A stretch of 64,000 nucleotides of DNA from Sphingopyxis sp. TUF1 (GCF_036687315.1 NZ_CP144683.1:496001-560000), one strand, 5' to 3'. Positions 11,328-22,155 are shown, counted from the stretch's first letter. Translations and numbers: made by a program. Notes: a model not told the origin generated them from the sequence alone.

Positions 11328-13631
11328 ATGGCGATGACCAACGCCCCGCCCCCACCCTCGTCGGCCGCCCAGTCGGCGCGCACCATCCTGACCCGGCTGC
11401 ACGAGGTGATGGCATCGCGCGTCAACGCGCAGGGCAAGTTAAACCAGGTCGTCGGCATTATCGGCGAATGTCTCGATAGCGAGGTCTGCTCGATCTATCT
11501 GCTCCGCGACGGCGCGCTCGAGCTTTATGCGACGCGCGGGCTGAAGCAGGAGGCGGTGCACGTCACGCGCCTGGGCCTTGGCGAAGGGTTGGTCGGGATG
11601 ATCGCCGACCAGATCGAGACGCTGAACCTCGACGAAGCCGCGGCGCACCCCGATTTTTCCTATCGCCCCGAAACCGGCGAGGAGTTGTTCCACAGTTTTG
11701 CCGGAGTACCGATCATCCGTCGCGAGCGCGCGGTCGGCGTGCTCTGCGTCCAGCACGCCGAACCGCGCCGCTATGACGACATCGAGATCGAGACGCTGCA
11801 GACGGTCGCCATGGTGCTTTCCGAGCTGATCGCCAACGCCGACCTTGTCGATACCGCCGCGCGCACCGACGCCGCGACCGCCGACCAGTCGGCGCAGCGC
11901 CTGTCGGGGCAAAAGCTGGTCGACGGCATGGGCGCAGGGGTCGCGGTGTTCCACCAGCCGCGCATCACCATCGAGCATACGGTCGCCGACGACACCGAAG
12001 CCGAGCGTCATCGCGTCTATGCCGCGTTCGACAAGATGCGCGAACAGATCGACCGCATGGCGAGCCAGGCCGAATTCGGCGTCGGCGGCGAGCATGAGGA
12101 GGTGCTCGAAACCTACAAGATGTTCGCCTATGACGAGGGTTGGTCGCGGCGGATCAACGAGGCGATCGACAGCGGTCTGACCGCCGAGGCGGCGATCGAG
12201 CGCGTCCAGCAGCGCACCCGGATGCGGATGCGCCAGATCGACGACCCGTTGCTGCGCGACCGGATGCACGACCTCGAGGATTTGTCGAACCGGCTGATCC
12301 GCATCGTATCGGGACAGATAGGAACCGCGGCGCAGATGGGCCTGCGCCATGACTCGATCCTTATCGCGCGCAACCTCGGCCCGGCCGAATTGCTCGAATA
12401 TGACCGCCGCCGACTGAAGGGCGTCGTGCTCGAAGAGGGCTCGCTCACCGCCCACGTCATCATCGTCGCACGCGCGATGGGCGTACCCGTCATCGGCCGC
12501 GTCCGCGATGTGCGCAGCTCGATCCGCGAGGGCGACCTGCTGCTGCTCGACGCCAGCACCGGGTCGGTGCATGTCCGCCCGACGCCCGCGGTGCAGGAAG
12601 CGTTCGACGCCAAGCTCGAAATCTCGCAAAAACGCCGCGCCACGCTGGCGGCGCTGCGCGACCTGCCCGCGGTCACCAAGGACGGCGTTGCGATCGAGCT
12701 GATGATCAACGCGGGTCTGCGCGAGGATGTCGCCGCGCTCGACCTGACCGGTGCAAGCGGCATCGGGTTGTTCCGCACCGAGTTCCAGTTTCTCGTCTCG
12801 GCAACGCTGCCCGCCCGCGAGCGGCAGCAGCGGCTTTACCGCGACGTGCTCGACGCCGCGGGCAACCGGCCGGTGATTTTCCGCACCGTTGACATCGGCG
12901 GCGACAAGGCGCTGCCCTATATGAATATGGACGACAGCGCGCAGGAAGAAAATCCCGCAATGGGCTGGCGCGCGCTGCGCCTCGCGCTCGAACGCGAGGG
13001 GCTATTGAAGGTACAGGCGCGCGCATTGATGGAGGCCGCCGCCGGACGCACGCTCAATGTCATGTTCCCGATGGTGTCTGAACCTTGGGAATATGAAGCC
13101 GCGCGCGCACTTTTTGTCGCGCAGCGCGCCTGGCTTGCGAGCCGCAACAAAAAGCTTCCGGTAGCGATCCGCTATGGCGCGATGCTCGAAGTGCCGGGGC
13201 TCGTCGAAACGCTCGACCTGATGCTGCCGCACCTCGATTTCCTGTCGATCGGCACCAATGACCTTACGCAGTTCCTGTTCGCCGCCGACCGCGCACACCC
13301 GCGGCTCGCAGAGCGTTACGACTGGCTGTCGCCGACGGTGATGCGCTACCTCGCGCGCGTGGTAAAGATCGTGTCGGGGTCAAAGGTCCAGCTCGGCGTC
13401 TGCGGCGAAATGGGCGGGCGCCCCCTCGAAGCCATGGCGCTGCTCGGCGTCGGGATCGAGCGCCTGTCGATCACGCCAGCTGGCGTCGGCCCGGTAAAAG
13501 CGATGATCCGCTCGCTCGACCTTGGCGCGCTGCGCGCCGACATGCCGGCAATCCTGGCGCAGCCGGCGGCGAGTCCGCGCGAACAATATCGAAGCTGGGC
13601 CGAACGGCATCAGGTCGATCTCGGCGACTGA
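11328..13631 (+). CDS. ptsP: PTS-Ntr enzyme I, PtsP (GAF domain plus PEP-protein phosphotransferase)
   Basis: Phosphoenolpyruvate-protein phosphotransferase of the regulatory nitrogen PTS. It autophosphorylates from PEP and passes phosphate to NPr. The 767-residue protein has an N-terminal GAF domain (about 20-170), the PTS EI N-terminal region, the phosphohistidine domain with active His376 in SLTAHVIIVARAMG, and the PEP-binding C-terminal barrel (GLFRTEFQFL, LGVCGEMGGRP). The GAF domain separates it from sugar-PTS enzyme I. Start is the ATG at 11328; the ATG at 11334 is equally possible. No NPr or EIIA gene is in the window. Confidence 0.95.
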   Translation: MAMTNAPPPPSSAAQSARTILTRLHEVMASRVNAQGKLNQVVGIIGECLDSEVCSIYLLRDGALELYATRGLKQEAVHVTRLGLGEGLVGMIADQIETLNLDEAAAHPDFSYRPETGEELFHSFAGVPIIRRERAVGVLCVQHAEPRRYDDIEIETLQTVAMVLSELIANADLVDTAARTDAATADQSAQRLSGQKLVDGMGAGVAVFHQPRITIEHTVADDTEAERHRVYAAFDKMREQIDRMASQAEFGVGGEHEEVLETYKMFAYDEGWSRRINEAIDSGLTAEAAIERVQQRTRMRMRQIDDPLLRDRMHDLEDLSNRLIRIVSGQIGTAAQMGLRHDSILIARNLGPAELLEYDRRRLKGVVLEEGSLTAHVIIVARAMGVPVIGRVRDVRSSIREGDLLLLDASTGSVHVRPTPAVQEAFDAKLEISQKRRATLAALRDLPAVTKDGVAIELMINAGLREDVAALDLTGASGIGLFRTEFQFLVSATLPARERQQRLYRDVLDAAGNRPVIFRTVDIGGDKALPYMNMDDSAQEENPAMGWRALRLALEREGLLKVQARALMEAAAGRTLNVMFPMVSEPWEYEAARALFVAQRAWLASRNKKLPVAIRYGAMLEVPGLVETLDLMLPHLDFLSIGTNDLTQFLFAADRAHPRLAERYDWLSPTVMRYLARVVKIVSGSKVQLGVCGEMGGRPLEAMALLGVGIERLSITPAGVGPVKAMIRSLDLGALRADMPAILAQPAASPREQYRSWAERHQVDLGD

Positions 13632-13714
13632 TCGCGACCGGTCAGGAATTAACCTTTCCACAGGAATATTTTGGTTAATACACTCTTGCACCCACCCGCG
13701 GGAGGCTGGAGAAT

Positions 13715-14362
13715 ATGATGCAGTTGGTCAAACGGTCCTACGCCGGTGTCATGCACGCGATTGCCGGACTTGGCCCGATGAAAAAGCTGACCCTCGAAGC
13801 GCGGCAGAGCGACGAATATGGCTGGCTGCGCTGGGCGGCATCATTGCTCGCCATCCATGACATCGAACGCATGATAGCGTTGGGCTTGCCTTGGTGGAAT
13901 GTTGCCGCAACGCGCGAGGTCGCCGAATTTCTGCGCGCGCGGCCGAATGCGCGCGTGTTCGAATATGGCGCGGGCGCCAGCACCGTCTGGCTCGCCCGCC
14001 ACGCCGCCAGCGTCGCATCGGTCGAACATCATGCCGAATGGCATCAACGGCTGATCAGAGAGGTCGCCCGCTTTCCCCATATCCAGCTTAATCATCGCGA
14101 AATTGACGGCGACGCTTATATCGGTGCGATTGATGAGGTGGGCGGCGTGTTCGACCTGATCGTCATCGACGGCCGCCGCCGCACCGAATGCCTCGCGCGC
14201 GCAATCCCGCATCTAGCGGCGGGCGGCATCATCCTGCTCGATGACAGCGGCCGCGGCCGCTATCGCAGCGCGATCCGGAATTGCGGACTGAAGGAGCGCC
14301 GCTATTTCGGCCGCTCCTATTGCGTCCCCTACCCCGATTTCACCAGCATTCTTTATGGCTGA
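13715..14362 (+). CDS. SAM-dependent methyltransferase-fold protein
   Basis: A 215-residue Rossmann methyltransferase-like protein. Residues near 87-93 form the SAM-binding loop (VFEYGAGAST). An acidic strand end follows (SVEHHAEWHQ), then FDLIVIDGRRR near 150 and GGIILLDDSGR near 174. The N-terminus is amphipathic with no signal peptide. It overlaps the next gene by 8 bases and opens a glycan/envelope gene group, so a sugar or lipid substrate is plausible but unproven. Confidence 0.75.
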   Translation: MMQLVKRSYAGVMHAIAGLGPMKKLTLEARQSDEYGWLRWAASLLAIHDIERMIALGLPWWNVAATREVAEFLRARPNARVFEYGAGASTVWLARHAASVASVEHHAEWHQRLIREVARFPHIQLNHREIDGDAYIGAIDEVGGVFDLIVIDGRRRTECLARAIPHLAAGGIILLDDSGRGRYRSAIRNCGLKERRYFGRSYCVPYPDFTSILYG

Positions 14363-15215
14363 CACCGGCGCGGCGCCACGCCGACGGCCCTTCGACCGGT
14401 ACGGCCGATGGCTCGGCGGCGCGGCGCTGGCGGTCAGTATCGCCTTCATCGGCGAGCGGCTGTGGCGGCTCGACTGGTCGACGCTTGCGCCGCACGCTTC
14501 GTGGGCGCTCGCCGGTTCGATGGCTGCGGCCGCGCTGCTCTTTGCCGCCGCCGATCGAGCGCTGGCACGCGCATGGAGCATCGTCGTCGATCCAGACGGT
14601 CGCCAGTCGCGGCGCGACATGGCGCGCATCTATGCCCGCGGCGTGTTGATGAAATATCTCCCGGGGTCGGTGTTCCAATATGTCAGTCGGCAACTTGAAG
14701 GCGCGCGAAGCGGGATTGAGCATAAGCTGCTCGCCAAATCGATCGGCGTCGAAGTTGGGCTGCACCTCGTCAGCAGCATGTCGGTTGCGGCCGCCTGTCT
14801 TGCCTTTGATCGCCAGCCGATAGCGGCCCTCCTCGCCGCAGGTCTGGTCGTCGGCGTATCGCTGGCGGCGCGCCGCTCGTTGCTGACCGCACTGGCGTTT
14901 CAGATCGTTGCGTTCGGCGCTTTTGCGCTGGCCGCGGCACTCGTCGGCGCATCCGTGCTGCCAGCCGGCACCAGCCTTGCCCATTTCGCCGCGCTGTTCC
15001 TCTTCGCCTGGCTCGCAGGCTTCGTAGTGCCGGTGTCGCCGGGCGGGATCGGCGTGCGTGAAGCCGCCCTGCTCGCGCTCGCGGGCGCCGGCATGCCCGC
15101 GGCCGGGCTGATGGCGGCAACGCTGGCGCTGCGCGGGTCTTCGATTGCGGGCGACTTGGGGTATGGGCTTGCGACGATGAAACAGGAGCTATGGAAATCG
15201 AAAACCAAAACCTAG
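14355..15215 (+). CDS. Polytopic membrane protein of the LPG synthase/UPF0104 type
   Basis: A 286-residue integral membrane protein with about eight hydrophobic segments. YARGVLMKYLPGSVFQYVSR near residue 93 and FVVPVSPGGIGVREAALLAL near 226 match the lysylphosphatidylglycerol-synthase transmembrane/UPF0104 group. These proteins flip or modify polar lipids and often accompany glycosyltransferases. The soluble aminoacyl-transfer domain of MprF is absent. It overlaps the upstream methyltransferase by 8 bases, so the two are translationally coupled. Confidence 0.7.
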   Translation: MADTGAAPRRRPFDRYGRWLGGAALAVSIAFIGERLWRLDWSTLAPHASWALAGSMAAAALLFAAADRALARAWSIVVDPDGRQSRRDMARIYARGVLMKYLPGSVFQYVSRQLEGARSGIEHKLLAKSIGVEVGLHLVSSMSVAAACLAFDRQPIAALLAAGLVVGVSLAARRSLLTALAFQIVAFGAFALAAALVGASVLPAGTSLAHFAALFLFAWLAGFVVPVSPGGIGVREAALLALAGAGMPAAGLMAATLALRGSSIAGDLGYGLATMKQELWKSKTKT

Positions 15216-15267
15216 CAGCGGAGGCGCCAGAACGGCGATGTCTTTAGGTCGCCGCCCGATGCCGAGT

Positions 15268-16941
15268 TCAATATGCGGACAAAATAGGGCCGTTCGGCCA
15301 AGCAAAATTCGGGCGGCGCAATTTATCGCCCCAGCGTAGCGTAACGTCCGTCGATCGGGTTCCGGATGCCTTGTGCAATCCCCTGTGCAATTCGATCAAG
15401 CTGCCAACGGGATAATGCGTGCCATCGACAATAATAGCGCCGCCTTCAACGGTGTAAACGCCCGGGATCGCTACCTCGAAACCGGTAGTTTGATCACCCG
15501 CCGGAATAATCTTTCCAGCAACGAAAACCGCGCCCCAATGGCGCACATAATTTTCACGCAGAATTTTTTCATCGTCAGGCAAAAACCCTGCGTCATTGTC
15601 GGCGTCACCGAATAGCTGCTGCAGCACCACATTGTTGGCCAAAAGGAACGGAACCGACTCCATCTCGATGGCCTTCTTGTAAATTGGCTCACCCGACCGG
15701 AAATAAATGTCCAGCCCCCAACCGCTGGCGAAATGATTTACGGCCCTTGGAAAATCGCCGACCATGCCGCTGTTGTCGATATATGTGACCGGGACGGGAA
15801 ATATCATATGGATACCCGTTTGGATCGCGCGCTGCCGCGAAAGAATATTCCGATCTTCGACGACGAACAACACAAGCGCACCAGCGAGCGGGAGAAGGGC
15901 CACCGTGATCGTGCCATAGCGTCGACGAAACCAGTCGACCACAGGCCACGACGCAACGACTGCGGGCGGCAGGATGAAGGCAAAATGATATGGAAAGGCG
16001 TTGCGATAGATCGCCACGGTCGCCAGCGGTGCAAGGAACGACAGCGAGAGGATACGCTCCATGCTGTCGCGGCCGGGCCAGCAGGCATAGAGCGCCGCGC
16101 CCAGAATCGCGATCGACAACAGCGGTGCAAAGGCGATTTGCCGGACAAGCCACGCGCCTTGCGGAAAGATGCCGCCGGAAAACATGCGGTAGATCGACGC
16201 GCGGCCCAGATCACCTATGTCGCGCACAATTCCTAAAAAGCCGTCCGTCGGCAAATAGGGCGCCGACCAGAGCAGCGTTGCGCCCGCCAGCACGGACAGC
16301 ATCACCGCGCCCGCCACGGCCCAGCGGTGACCGGGCCCTTCCAGCCGGTATAGTGCGACGCCGAGAAATGCAGGTAGGTAGAGGACAGTTTTTATCGTCG
16401 AAACAAAGGCGAGGCCGATCAAAAGAATTATCGCTGCTATTTCGATGCTCCGTAGCGGGCGGCACGTGCCTATCCACAACGCCACCATCAGCAGGGCTGC
16501 CGCGATCATGTCGGCGCGCAGTGCAAATGCATGCAGGAACACGTAGCCGCCGGTCGCATAGAGCAGCCCGCAGAGTACCGCTGTTTCGCGGTTCGAGAAG
16601 CGATGCACTATTGCGGCAATGGAAGCAACGGCGGCCACCTCGAACGACAGCGTAAGCAACCGGATCAGCTGAATATGATCGATATTGTCCCCCGGAAGCG
16701 AGGGAACCCACCAAAATAGCGCTACAAAGGGCGCCTGCAGCCACGGTGCCGGGCGGCCAAGCAGATGCTGGTGAATCTGGCTGAAGTGAAAAAATTCGTC
16801 CCAGTTGACGCTTTTGGAAAAGACGAGCTCGATCTGAAGCAAAACGACGAACGCCAGCATTCCGTACAAAAGCTGGACCGCGGTCGGGCGGCGCAGCCGA
16901 GCCGCATAACCCTTCCATCGTAAAGCAGAAACCGACGTCAA
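15268..16941 (-). CDS. GT-C family membrane glycosyltransferase
   Basis: A 557-residue polytopic inner-membrane protein with the GT-C pattern: a first helix (LLYGMLAFVVLLQIELVF), a luminal acidic motif (SVNWDEFFHF, Asp near residue 49), many further helices to about residue 375, and a C-terminal periplasmic domain of about 170 residues. Such enzymes (ArnT/PMT-like) move sugars from polyprenyl phosphate to lipid, glycan or protein acceptors. It overlaps the upstream GT2 gene by 4 bases, which likely makes the lipid-linked donor. The acceptor is unknown. Confidence 0.8.
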   Translation of the reverse strand: MTSVSALRWKGYAARLRRPTAVQLLYGMLAFVVLLQIELVFSKSVNWDEFFHFSQIHQHLLGRPAPWLQAPFVALFWWVPSLPGDNIDHIQLIRLLTLSFEVAAVASIAAIVHRFSNRETAVLCGLLYATGGYVFLHAFALRADMIAAALLMVALWIGTCRPLRSIEIAAIILLIGLAFVSTIKTVLYLPAFLGVALYRLEGPGHRWAVAGAVMLSVLAGATLLWSAPYLPTDGFLGIVRDIGDLGRASIYRMFSGGIFPQGAWLVRQIAFAPLLSIAILGAALYACWPGRDSMERILSLSFLAPLATVAIYRNAFPYHFAFILPPAVVASWPVVDWFRRRYGTITVALLPLAGALVLFVVEDRNILSRQRAIQTGIHMIFPVPVTYIDNSGMVGDFPRAVNHFASGWGLDIYFRSGEPIYKKAIEMESVPFLLANNVVLQQLFGDADNDAGFLPDDEKILRENYVRHWGAVFVAGKIIPAGDQTTGFEVAIPGVYTVEGGAIIVDGTHYPVGSLIELHRGLHKASGTRSTDVTLRWGDKLRRPNFAWPNGPILSAY

Positions 16942-17948
16942 CGCGCGGTCCTTTGCTTGCGCCCGATGCCATCGTTCACCGGATCGGTTGCCCGGCGGTC
17001 CCTGGCATCGAGACGCTCCTCGATCCGACGCAGGCGAACGAGGCTTGCCTCGATCAATTTGCGGTTTGCCGCGATCAGGTCGGCGAGCACTCCCATCACC
17101 GCCACCATCGCGCCAAGAACAAGCAGCGCGCCGCCGATGACGAGCGACTGGACATGCCCATCACCGCTCCCCTGAAAATAGAAGATCAGGAAACGAACGA
17201 TCGGTATCACGCCAATAAACGCAATCGCCAGCCCAAGCCCGACAAAGGCGCGCAGCGGGTTATAGGTCGTATAGGCGCGCGCCATTGTGATGCCGGTGTT
17301 GACGATGAAGCGCGGGATCGATTTGAACAGACGCGACGGGCGCAACGTTGCGTTGGTCCGGATCGGCACGCTGACGATCGACAGGCGCTTGCGCCCGGCC
17401 TGGATCAACATGTCAGTCGTATAGCTGAATTCGGTCGTGATGTTGATCCGCAGCGCCGCTTCGCGGCTGATCGCGCGAAAGCCGCTGACCGCATCCGACA
17501 CCTGCACCTTGGCGAGGCGCTGGACGATCGCGCTGCCCAGTCCCTGCAACCGGCGCTTGACGGGGCCGAAATGTTCATTGTCGCCAACGCCGCGGTCGCC
17601 AATTACGATGTCTGCGCGCCCGTCGAGGATCGGTGCGACGATCCGTGCTATATCCTCGCCGACATACTGCCCATCGGCATCGGTATTAACGATGATGTCG
17701 GCTCCGGCCGCAAGTGCCGCGTCGATACCTGAACGGAAGGCTGCAGCTAGTCCGCGGTTGGTGCGGTGACGCACGATATGGTGGACGCCCCACATCCGGG
17801 CGACCTGTGCGGTATTGTCGGTGCTTCCGTCATCGATGACCAGAATTTCGATCGTGTCGACGCCCTCGATCTGGCGCGGCAGCGCCGTGAGCGTCGCCGG
17901 AAGATCCTCGGCCTCGTTCAGGCAGGGGATTTGGATGACAAGCTTCAT
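16938..17948 (-). CDS. GT2 glycosyltransferase, polyprenyl-phosphate sugar synthase type
   Basis: A 336-residue enzyme of the DPM1/ArnC-like GT2 group that transfers a sugar from a nucleotide donor to polyprenyl phosphate. ATG at 17948 gives the canonical start MKLVIQIPCLNEAEDLP. The catalytic acidic motifs are VIDDGSTDNT (about 44-53) and NTDADGQY (about 90-97). Two or three C-terminal membrane helices follow (LAIAFIGVIPIVRFLIFYF, VIGGALLVLGAMVAVMG) and then a basic tail. Four-base coupling to the GT-C gene supports a donor-synthase/transferase pair. Confidence 0.88.
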   Translation of the reverse strand: MKLVIQIPCLNEAEDLPATLTALPRQIEGVDTIEILVIDDGSTDNTAQVARMWGVHHIVRHRTNRGLAAAFRSGIDAALAAGADIIVNTDADGQYVGEDIARIVAPILDGRADIVIGDRGVGDNEHFGPVKRRLQGLGSAIVQRLAKVQVSDAVSGFRAISREAALRINITTEFSYTTDMLIQAGRKRLSIVSVPIRTNATLRPSRLFKSIPRFIVNTGITMARAYTTYNPLRAFVGLGLAIAFIGVIPIVRFLIFYFQGSGDGHVQSLVIGGALLVLGAMVAVMGVLADLIAANRKLIEASLVRLRRIEERLDARDRRATDPVNDGIGRKQRTAR

Positions 17949-18071
17949 CGACGCCCGCTCCCGCTCCACGGCCGCTTGTGCCACCTGCGATGATCCATGG
18001 AAACTCCGAAAAATCCGTGTTCCCACGAACTACGCGCTCGTGGTTAACATCATGCTAATGTTCAACTGTCG

Positions 18072-18101
18072 TTGGATTGCCACGACACATTTGTTTATGA
18101 T
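18072..18101 (+). promoter_or_regulatory. Candidate sigma-70 promoter of the GFA gene
   Basis: -35 TTGGAT (18072-18077), 18-base spacer, -10 TATGAT (18096-18101), about 31 bases before the ATG at 18133. The region is AT-richer than its surroundings. Confidence 0.45.
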
Positions 18102-18132
18102 ATGTTCTCACAAGATTCGTGAGGAGATTGAA

Positions 18133-18549
18133 ATGACGGAACACCCCCCTCGCGCCAGTGGCCAGTGTCACTGCGGCGCGATCCGCTATTCGATGAGTAC
18201 TGCCGTGCAGCACCATGCGCTTTGCCACTGCGTCGACTGCCGCCGTCATGCGGGCGCGCCGATGGTGGGTTGGGGGATGGTTAGTACAGATGAGATCGAG
18301 ATCAGCGGCACGCCGAAAATCTACGCGTCGTCCGAACATGGCCGCCGCCATTTCTGCGGAGATTGCGGCACCGGCCTCTTTTACACCAACGATCAGATTT
18401 TCCCCGGTCTGATCGACGTGCAGACTGCGACGCTCGACGACCCCGACCTCATCCCGGCGCAAGCGCAAATTCAGACCGCCGAACGTATCGGCTGGATGGA
18501 AAATCTGGGCGACCTGCCCTCGTTCGAGCGTTATCCACCCTTCGAATAA
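18133..18549 (+). CDS. GFA/CENP-V family zinc protein
   Basis: A 138-residue protein of the GFA (glutathione-dependent formaldehyde-activating)/CENP-V fold. Zinc ligands are visible as GQCHCGAIRY (about 10-19), CHCVDCRRHAG (about 33-43) and HFCGDCGTGLFY (about 75-86). ATG at 18133 follows GAGGAGATTG. Most family members have unproven activity, so formaldehyde handling should not be assumed. Monocistronic, divergent from the GT2 gene. A second GFA gene starts at the right end of the window. Confidence 0.88.
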   Translation: MTEHPPRASGQCHCGAIRYSMSTAVQHHALCHCVDCRRHAGAPMVGWGMVSTDEIEISGTPKIYASSEHGRRHFCGDCGTGLFYTNDQIFPGLIDVQTATLDDPDLIPAQAQIQTAERIGWMENLGDLPSFERYPPFE

Positions 18550-18659
18550 GGCGGATCGCCGTTGGCAGGGCCGCCGCGACTTCACGATGCCAAGGTTCGC
18601 TCTGCCGGCATAATCCGACGGAGGATCACGCGGGCGCGCGGCGGAGCCTTTGCGACGCG

Positions 18660-19985
18660 CTAACCACCGCTTCGCTCGCCCCGCCGCTCGTCCCACCAGG
18701 CCATGCGCTCGGCGATCCGCTTTTCAAAGCCGCGGTCGACGGGACGGTAATAATCGCCCGGCGCCATACCGTCGGGCCAGTAATTGTCGCCCGAAAAGCC
18801 GTCGGGGGCATCATGGTCATAGCTGTAGCCCGCGCCATAACCCAGATCCTTCATCAGCTTCGTCGAGGCATTGAGGATGTTCGCGGGCGGCGCGAGGCTG
18901 CCGGTGTCGCGCGCCGCCGTCCATGCCGCCTTTTGCGCAGCATAGGCAGCGTTCGATTTGGGCGCCGTGGCGAGGTAGAGGCACGCTTGCACGATCGCGA
19001 GCTCGCCCTCGGGCGAGCCGAGAAACTGGTAGGCGTCCTTGGCGGCGAGGCACTGCACCAGCGCCTGCGGGTCGGCGAGGCCGATGTCCTCGCTGGCGAA
19101 ACGCACCAGCCGCCGTAGCACGTAGAGCGGCTCCTCGCCCGCGACGAGCATCCGCGCGAGCCAGTAAAGCGCCGCCTGCGGGTCGGACCCGCGCAATGCT
19201 TTATGCAGCGCCGAGATGAGATTGTAATGACCGTCGCCGCCCTTGTCGTAGACCGGCATCCGGCGATGAAGGAAGGCGGCGAGTTCGGCCGGATCGAGCG
19301 GCGCGTCGATCGCCACGGAAAATAGTGTTTCGACCTGATTGAGCAGAAAGCGCCCGTCGCCGTCGGCGCTCGCGACCAGCGCAGCGCGCGCCTCCGCCGT
19401 CACCGGCAGCGGGCGGCCGACCTCGGTCTCGGCGCGATCGATCAGCGCATCGAGCGCCGCGTCGTCGAGCCGGTTCAGCACCAGCACCTGCGCGCGGCTG
19501 AGCAGCGCGGCGTTCAACGCGAAGCTGGGGTTTTCGGTCGTCGCGCCGACGAGAACGACGGTGCCGCGCTCGACATAGGGCAGGAAACCGTCCTGCTGGG
19601 CGCGATTGAAACGATGGATTTCGTCGACGAAGAGCAAGGTCCGCTTGCCCGCCGCAGCCATTTTTTCAGCATCGGCAAAGGCCTGGCGCAGATCGGCGAC
19701 GCCCGAAAACACCGCCGAGAGCGGCGCGAAGCGCATCGCCACTGCCTCGGCAAGCAGGCGCGCGATCGTCGTCTTGCCCGTGCCCGGCGGACCCCACAGG
19801 ATGATCGACGATAATTGGCCCGCCGCGACCATGCGCCCGATCGCGCCGTCGGCGCCGGTCAGATGCTCCTGCCCGACAACGTCGGCGAGGCTGCGCGGGC
19901 GCAACCGTTCGGCGAGCGGCGCGGGGCCGGCCCCGGCGTCACGCTTCGCCGCTGGCATTTCCTCGCCGAAGAGATCGCCCGCCAT
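18660..19985 (-). CDS. rarA: Replication-associated recombination protein A (RarA/MgsA)
   Basis: Clamp-loader-like AAA+ ATPase that acts at stalled replication forks. The 441-residue product starts at the ATG at 19985 (MAGDLFGEEM). Walker A is GPPGTGKT at 65-72, Walker B is LLFVDEIH at 117-124, sensor 1 is VGATTENPSF, and the C-terminal tetramerisation region contains KGGDGHYNLISALHKALRGS and the DYxxP-like tail. The frame extends upstream into the glycosyltransferase gene, but the extension is not family sequence. It sits 7 bases after the GT4 gene. Confidence 0.95.
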   Translation of the reverse strand: MAGDLFGEEMPAAKRDAGAGPAPLAERLRPRSLADVVGQEHLTGADGAIGRMVAAGQLSSIILWGPPGTGKTTIARLLAEAVAMRFAPLSAVFSGVADLRQAFADAEKMAAAGKRTLLFVDEIHRFNRAQQDGFLPYVERGTVVLVGATTENPSFALNAALLSRAQVLVLNRLDDAALDALIDRAETEVGRPLPVTAEARAALVASADGDGRFLLNQVETLFSVAIDAPLDPAELAAFLHRRMPVYDKGGDGHYNLISALHKALRGSDPQAALYWLARMLVAGEEPLYVLRRLVRFASEDIGLADPQALVQCLAAKDAYQFLGSPEGELAIVQACLYLATAPKSNAAYAAQKAAWTAARDTGSLAPPANILNASTKLMKDLGYGAGYSYDHDAPDGFSGDNYWPDGMAPGDYYRPVDRGFEKRIAERMAWWDERRGERSGG

Positions 19986-19992
19986 CGCGAAC

Positions 19993-21150
19993 TCAACCGC
20001 CGCGCCGCTGTTTCTGGCGGATGAGGCGCAAATAGGTATCCGCAACCGCCTGGTTGATCGCATCCCACTGGTAAGCACCGCTTTCGCGCACCGCCGCAGC
20101 GCCATGGTCGGCGCGCAGCGCGGTATCGCTGCAATAGCGCTGGAGATGGTCGGCGAAGCCCGAGATCGATCCCGGCGCGACGAGATAGCCCGTGTGGCCA
20201 TGCTTGACGATGCTCGCGCTGCCCGTCGCTCGCGCCGCGACCACGGGCAGGCCGCAGGCCATGGCCTCGAGTGTCACATTGCCAAAGGTTTCGGTGACCG
20301 ACGGGTTGAAGAAGATGTCGCACGATGCAAGCGCATGAGCGAGGTCGGCACCGCCCTGGAATCCCACAAAATGTGCAGTCGGCAGGCGCGATTCAAACCA
20401 GTCACCCGCGGGCCCCTCACCGATCACAACCACCCGATGCGGAACGCCGCGGCGCGTCAACACGTCGATGGCATCGGCAAAGACGTCGAGCCCCTTTTCC
20501 ATCACCAACCGGCCGAGGAAGGCGATGGCGGGCGTGTCGTCGGCAATGCCGAGCGTCTGGCGCCAGCCCATGTCGCGGCGCGCGGGGTTGAAAATCCCCT
20601 GCTCGACGCCGCGCGTCCAGATGCCGATGTCATAGTTCATCCGCTGGTCGCGGAGCACCTGCGCAAAGCTTTCGGAAGGTGCGATCAGCGCGTCGCAGCG
20701 GCGATAGAGTTTGCGAAGCCAGGCGACGACGAGCGGTTCAAGAAACGAAAGGTTGTAATAGCGGAAATAGGTTTCGAAGCGCGTGTGGACCGAACAGGCA
20801 ACAGGAATTCTGCGCCGCCGCGCCCACGCCGCCGCCTGCCGCGACACGCGGTCGGGGCTGGAGATATGGAGGATATTGGGGGCAAAGGCGGCGACATCTT
20901 CGCGCACCCTCGACGAAAAGCTCAACGGCATACGATATTCGCTGCGTCCGGGGATCGCCATCGACGGTACACTGACGAGGTCGCCCGTCGGCTCGAAATC
21001 GGGATGGGCGACGGTCGGCGAATAGACGCGCACCGCCGCGCCCTTAGACAATAAATAGCCGACCAGGCGATTGAGCGCCTTGTTCGCGCCATCGGTCGTC
21101 ATGTTGTAATTGCCGCTGAACAGGGCGATGCGAAGATCGGAAACTTCCAT
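19993..21150 (-). CDS. GT4-family glycosyltransferase (MgtA-like)
   Basis: A 385-residue cytosolic GT-B enzyme. It has an N-terminal Rossmann domain (RIALFSGNYNMTTDGANKAL, then HISSPDRVSRQ), a middle LGRLVMEKGLDVFADAI donor-binding start, and the GT4 signature NPSVTETFGNVTLEAMACGL followed by PVVAA near residues 295-320. It is most like mannosyltransferases acting on glycolipids or diacylglycerol sugars; donor and acceptor are not certain. Start chosen at the ATG at 21150 (MEVSDLRIALFSG); an earlier ATG at 21195 is possible. It lies between corC and rarA in one minus-strand run. Confidence 0.85.
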   Translation of the reverse strand: MEVSDLRIALFSGNYNMTTDGANKALNRLVGYLLSKGAAVRVYSPTVAHPDFEPTGDLVSVPSMAIPGRSEYRMPLSFSSRVREDVAAFAPNILHISSPDRVSRQAAAWARRRRIPVACSVHTRFETYFRYYNLSFLEPLVVAWLRKLYRRCDALIAPSESFAQVLRDQRMNYDIGIWTRGVEQGIFNPARRDMGWRQTLGIADDTPAIAFLGRLVMEKGLDVFADAIDVLTRRGVPHRVVVIGEGPAGDWFESRLPTAHFVGFQGGADLAHALASCDIFFNPSVTETFGNVTLEAMACGLPVVAARATGSASIVKHGHTGYLVAPGSISGFADHLQRYCSDTALRADHGAAAVRESGAYQWDAINQAVADTYLRLIRQKQRRGG

Positions 21151-21191
21151 CTCGCCTCGCCTAGTCGCTCGGAAAGGCAAAGGCAATTGCG

Positions 21192-22136
<945 letters not shown>

Positions 22137-22155
22137 GTTGGCGGCGTTTCCCTTG

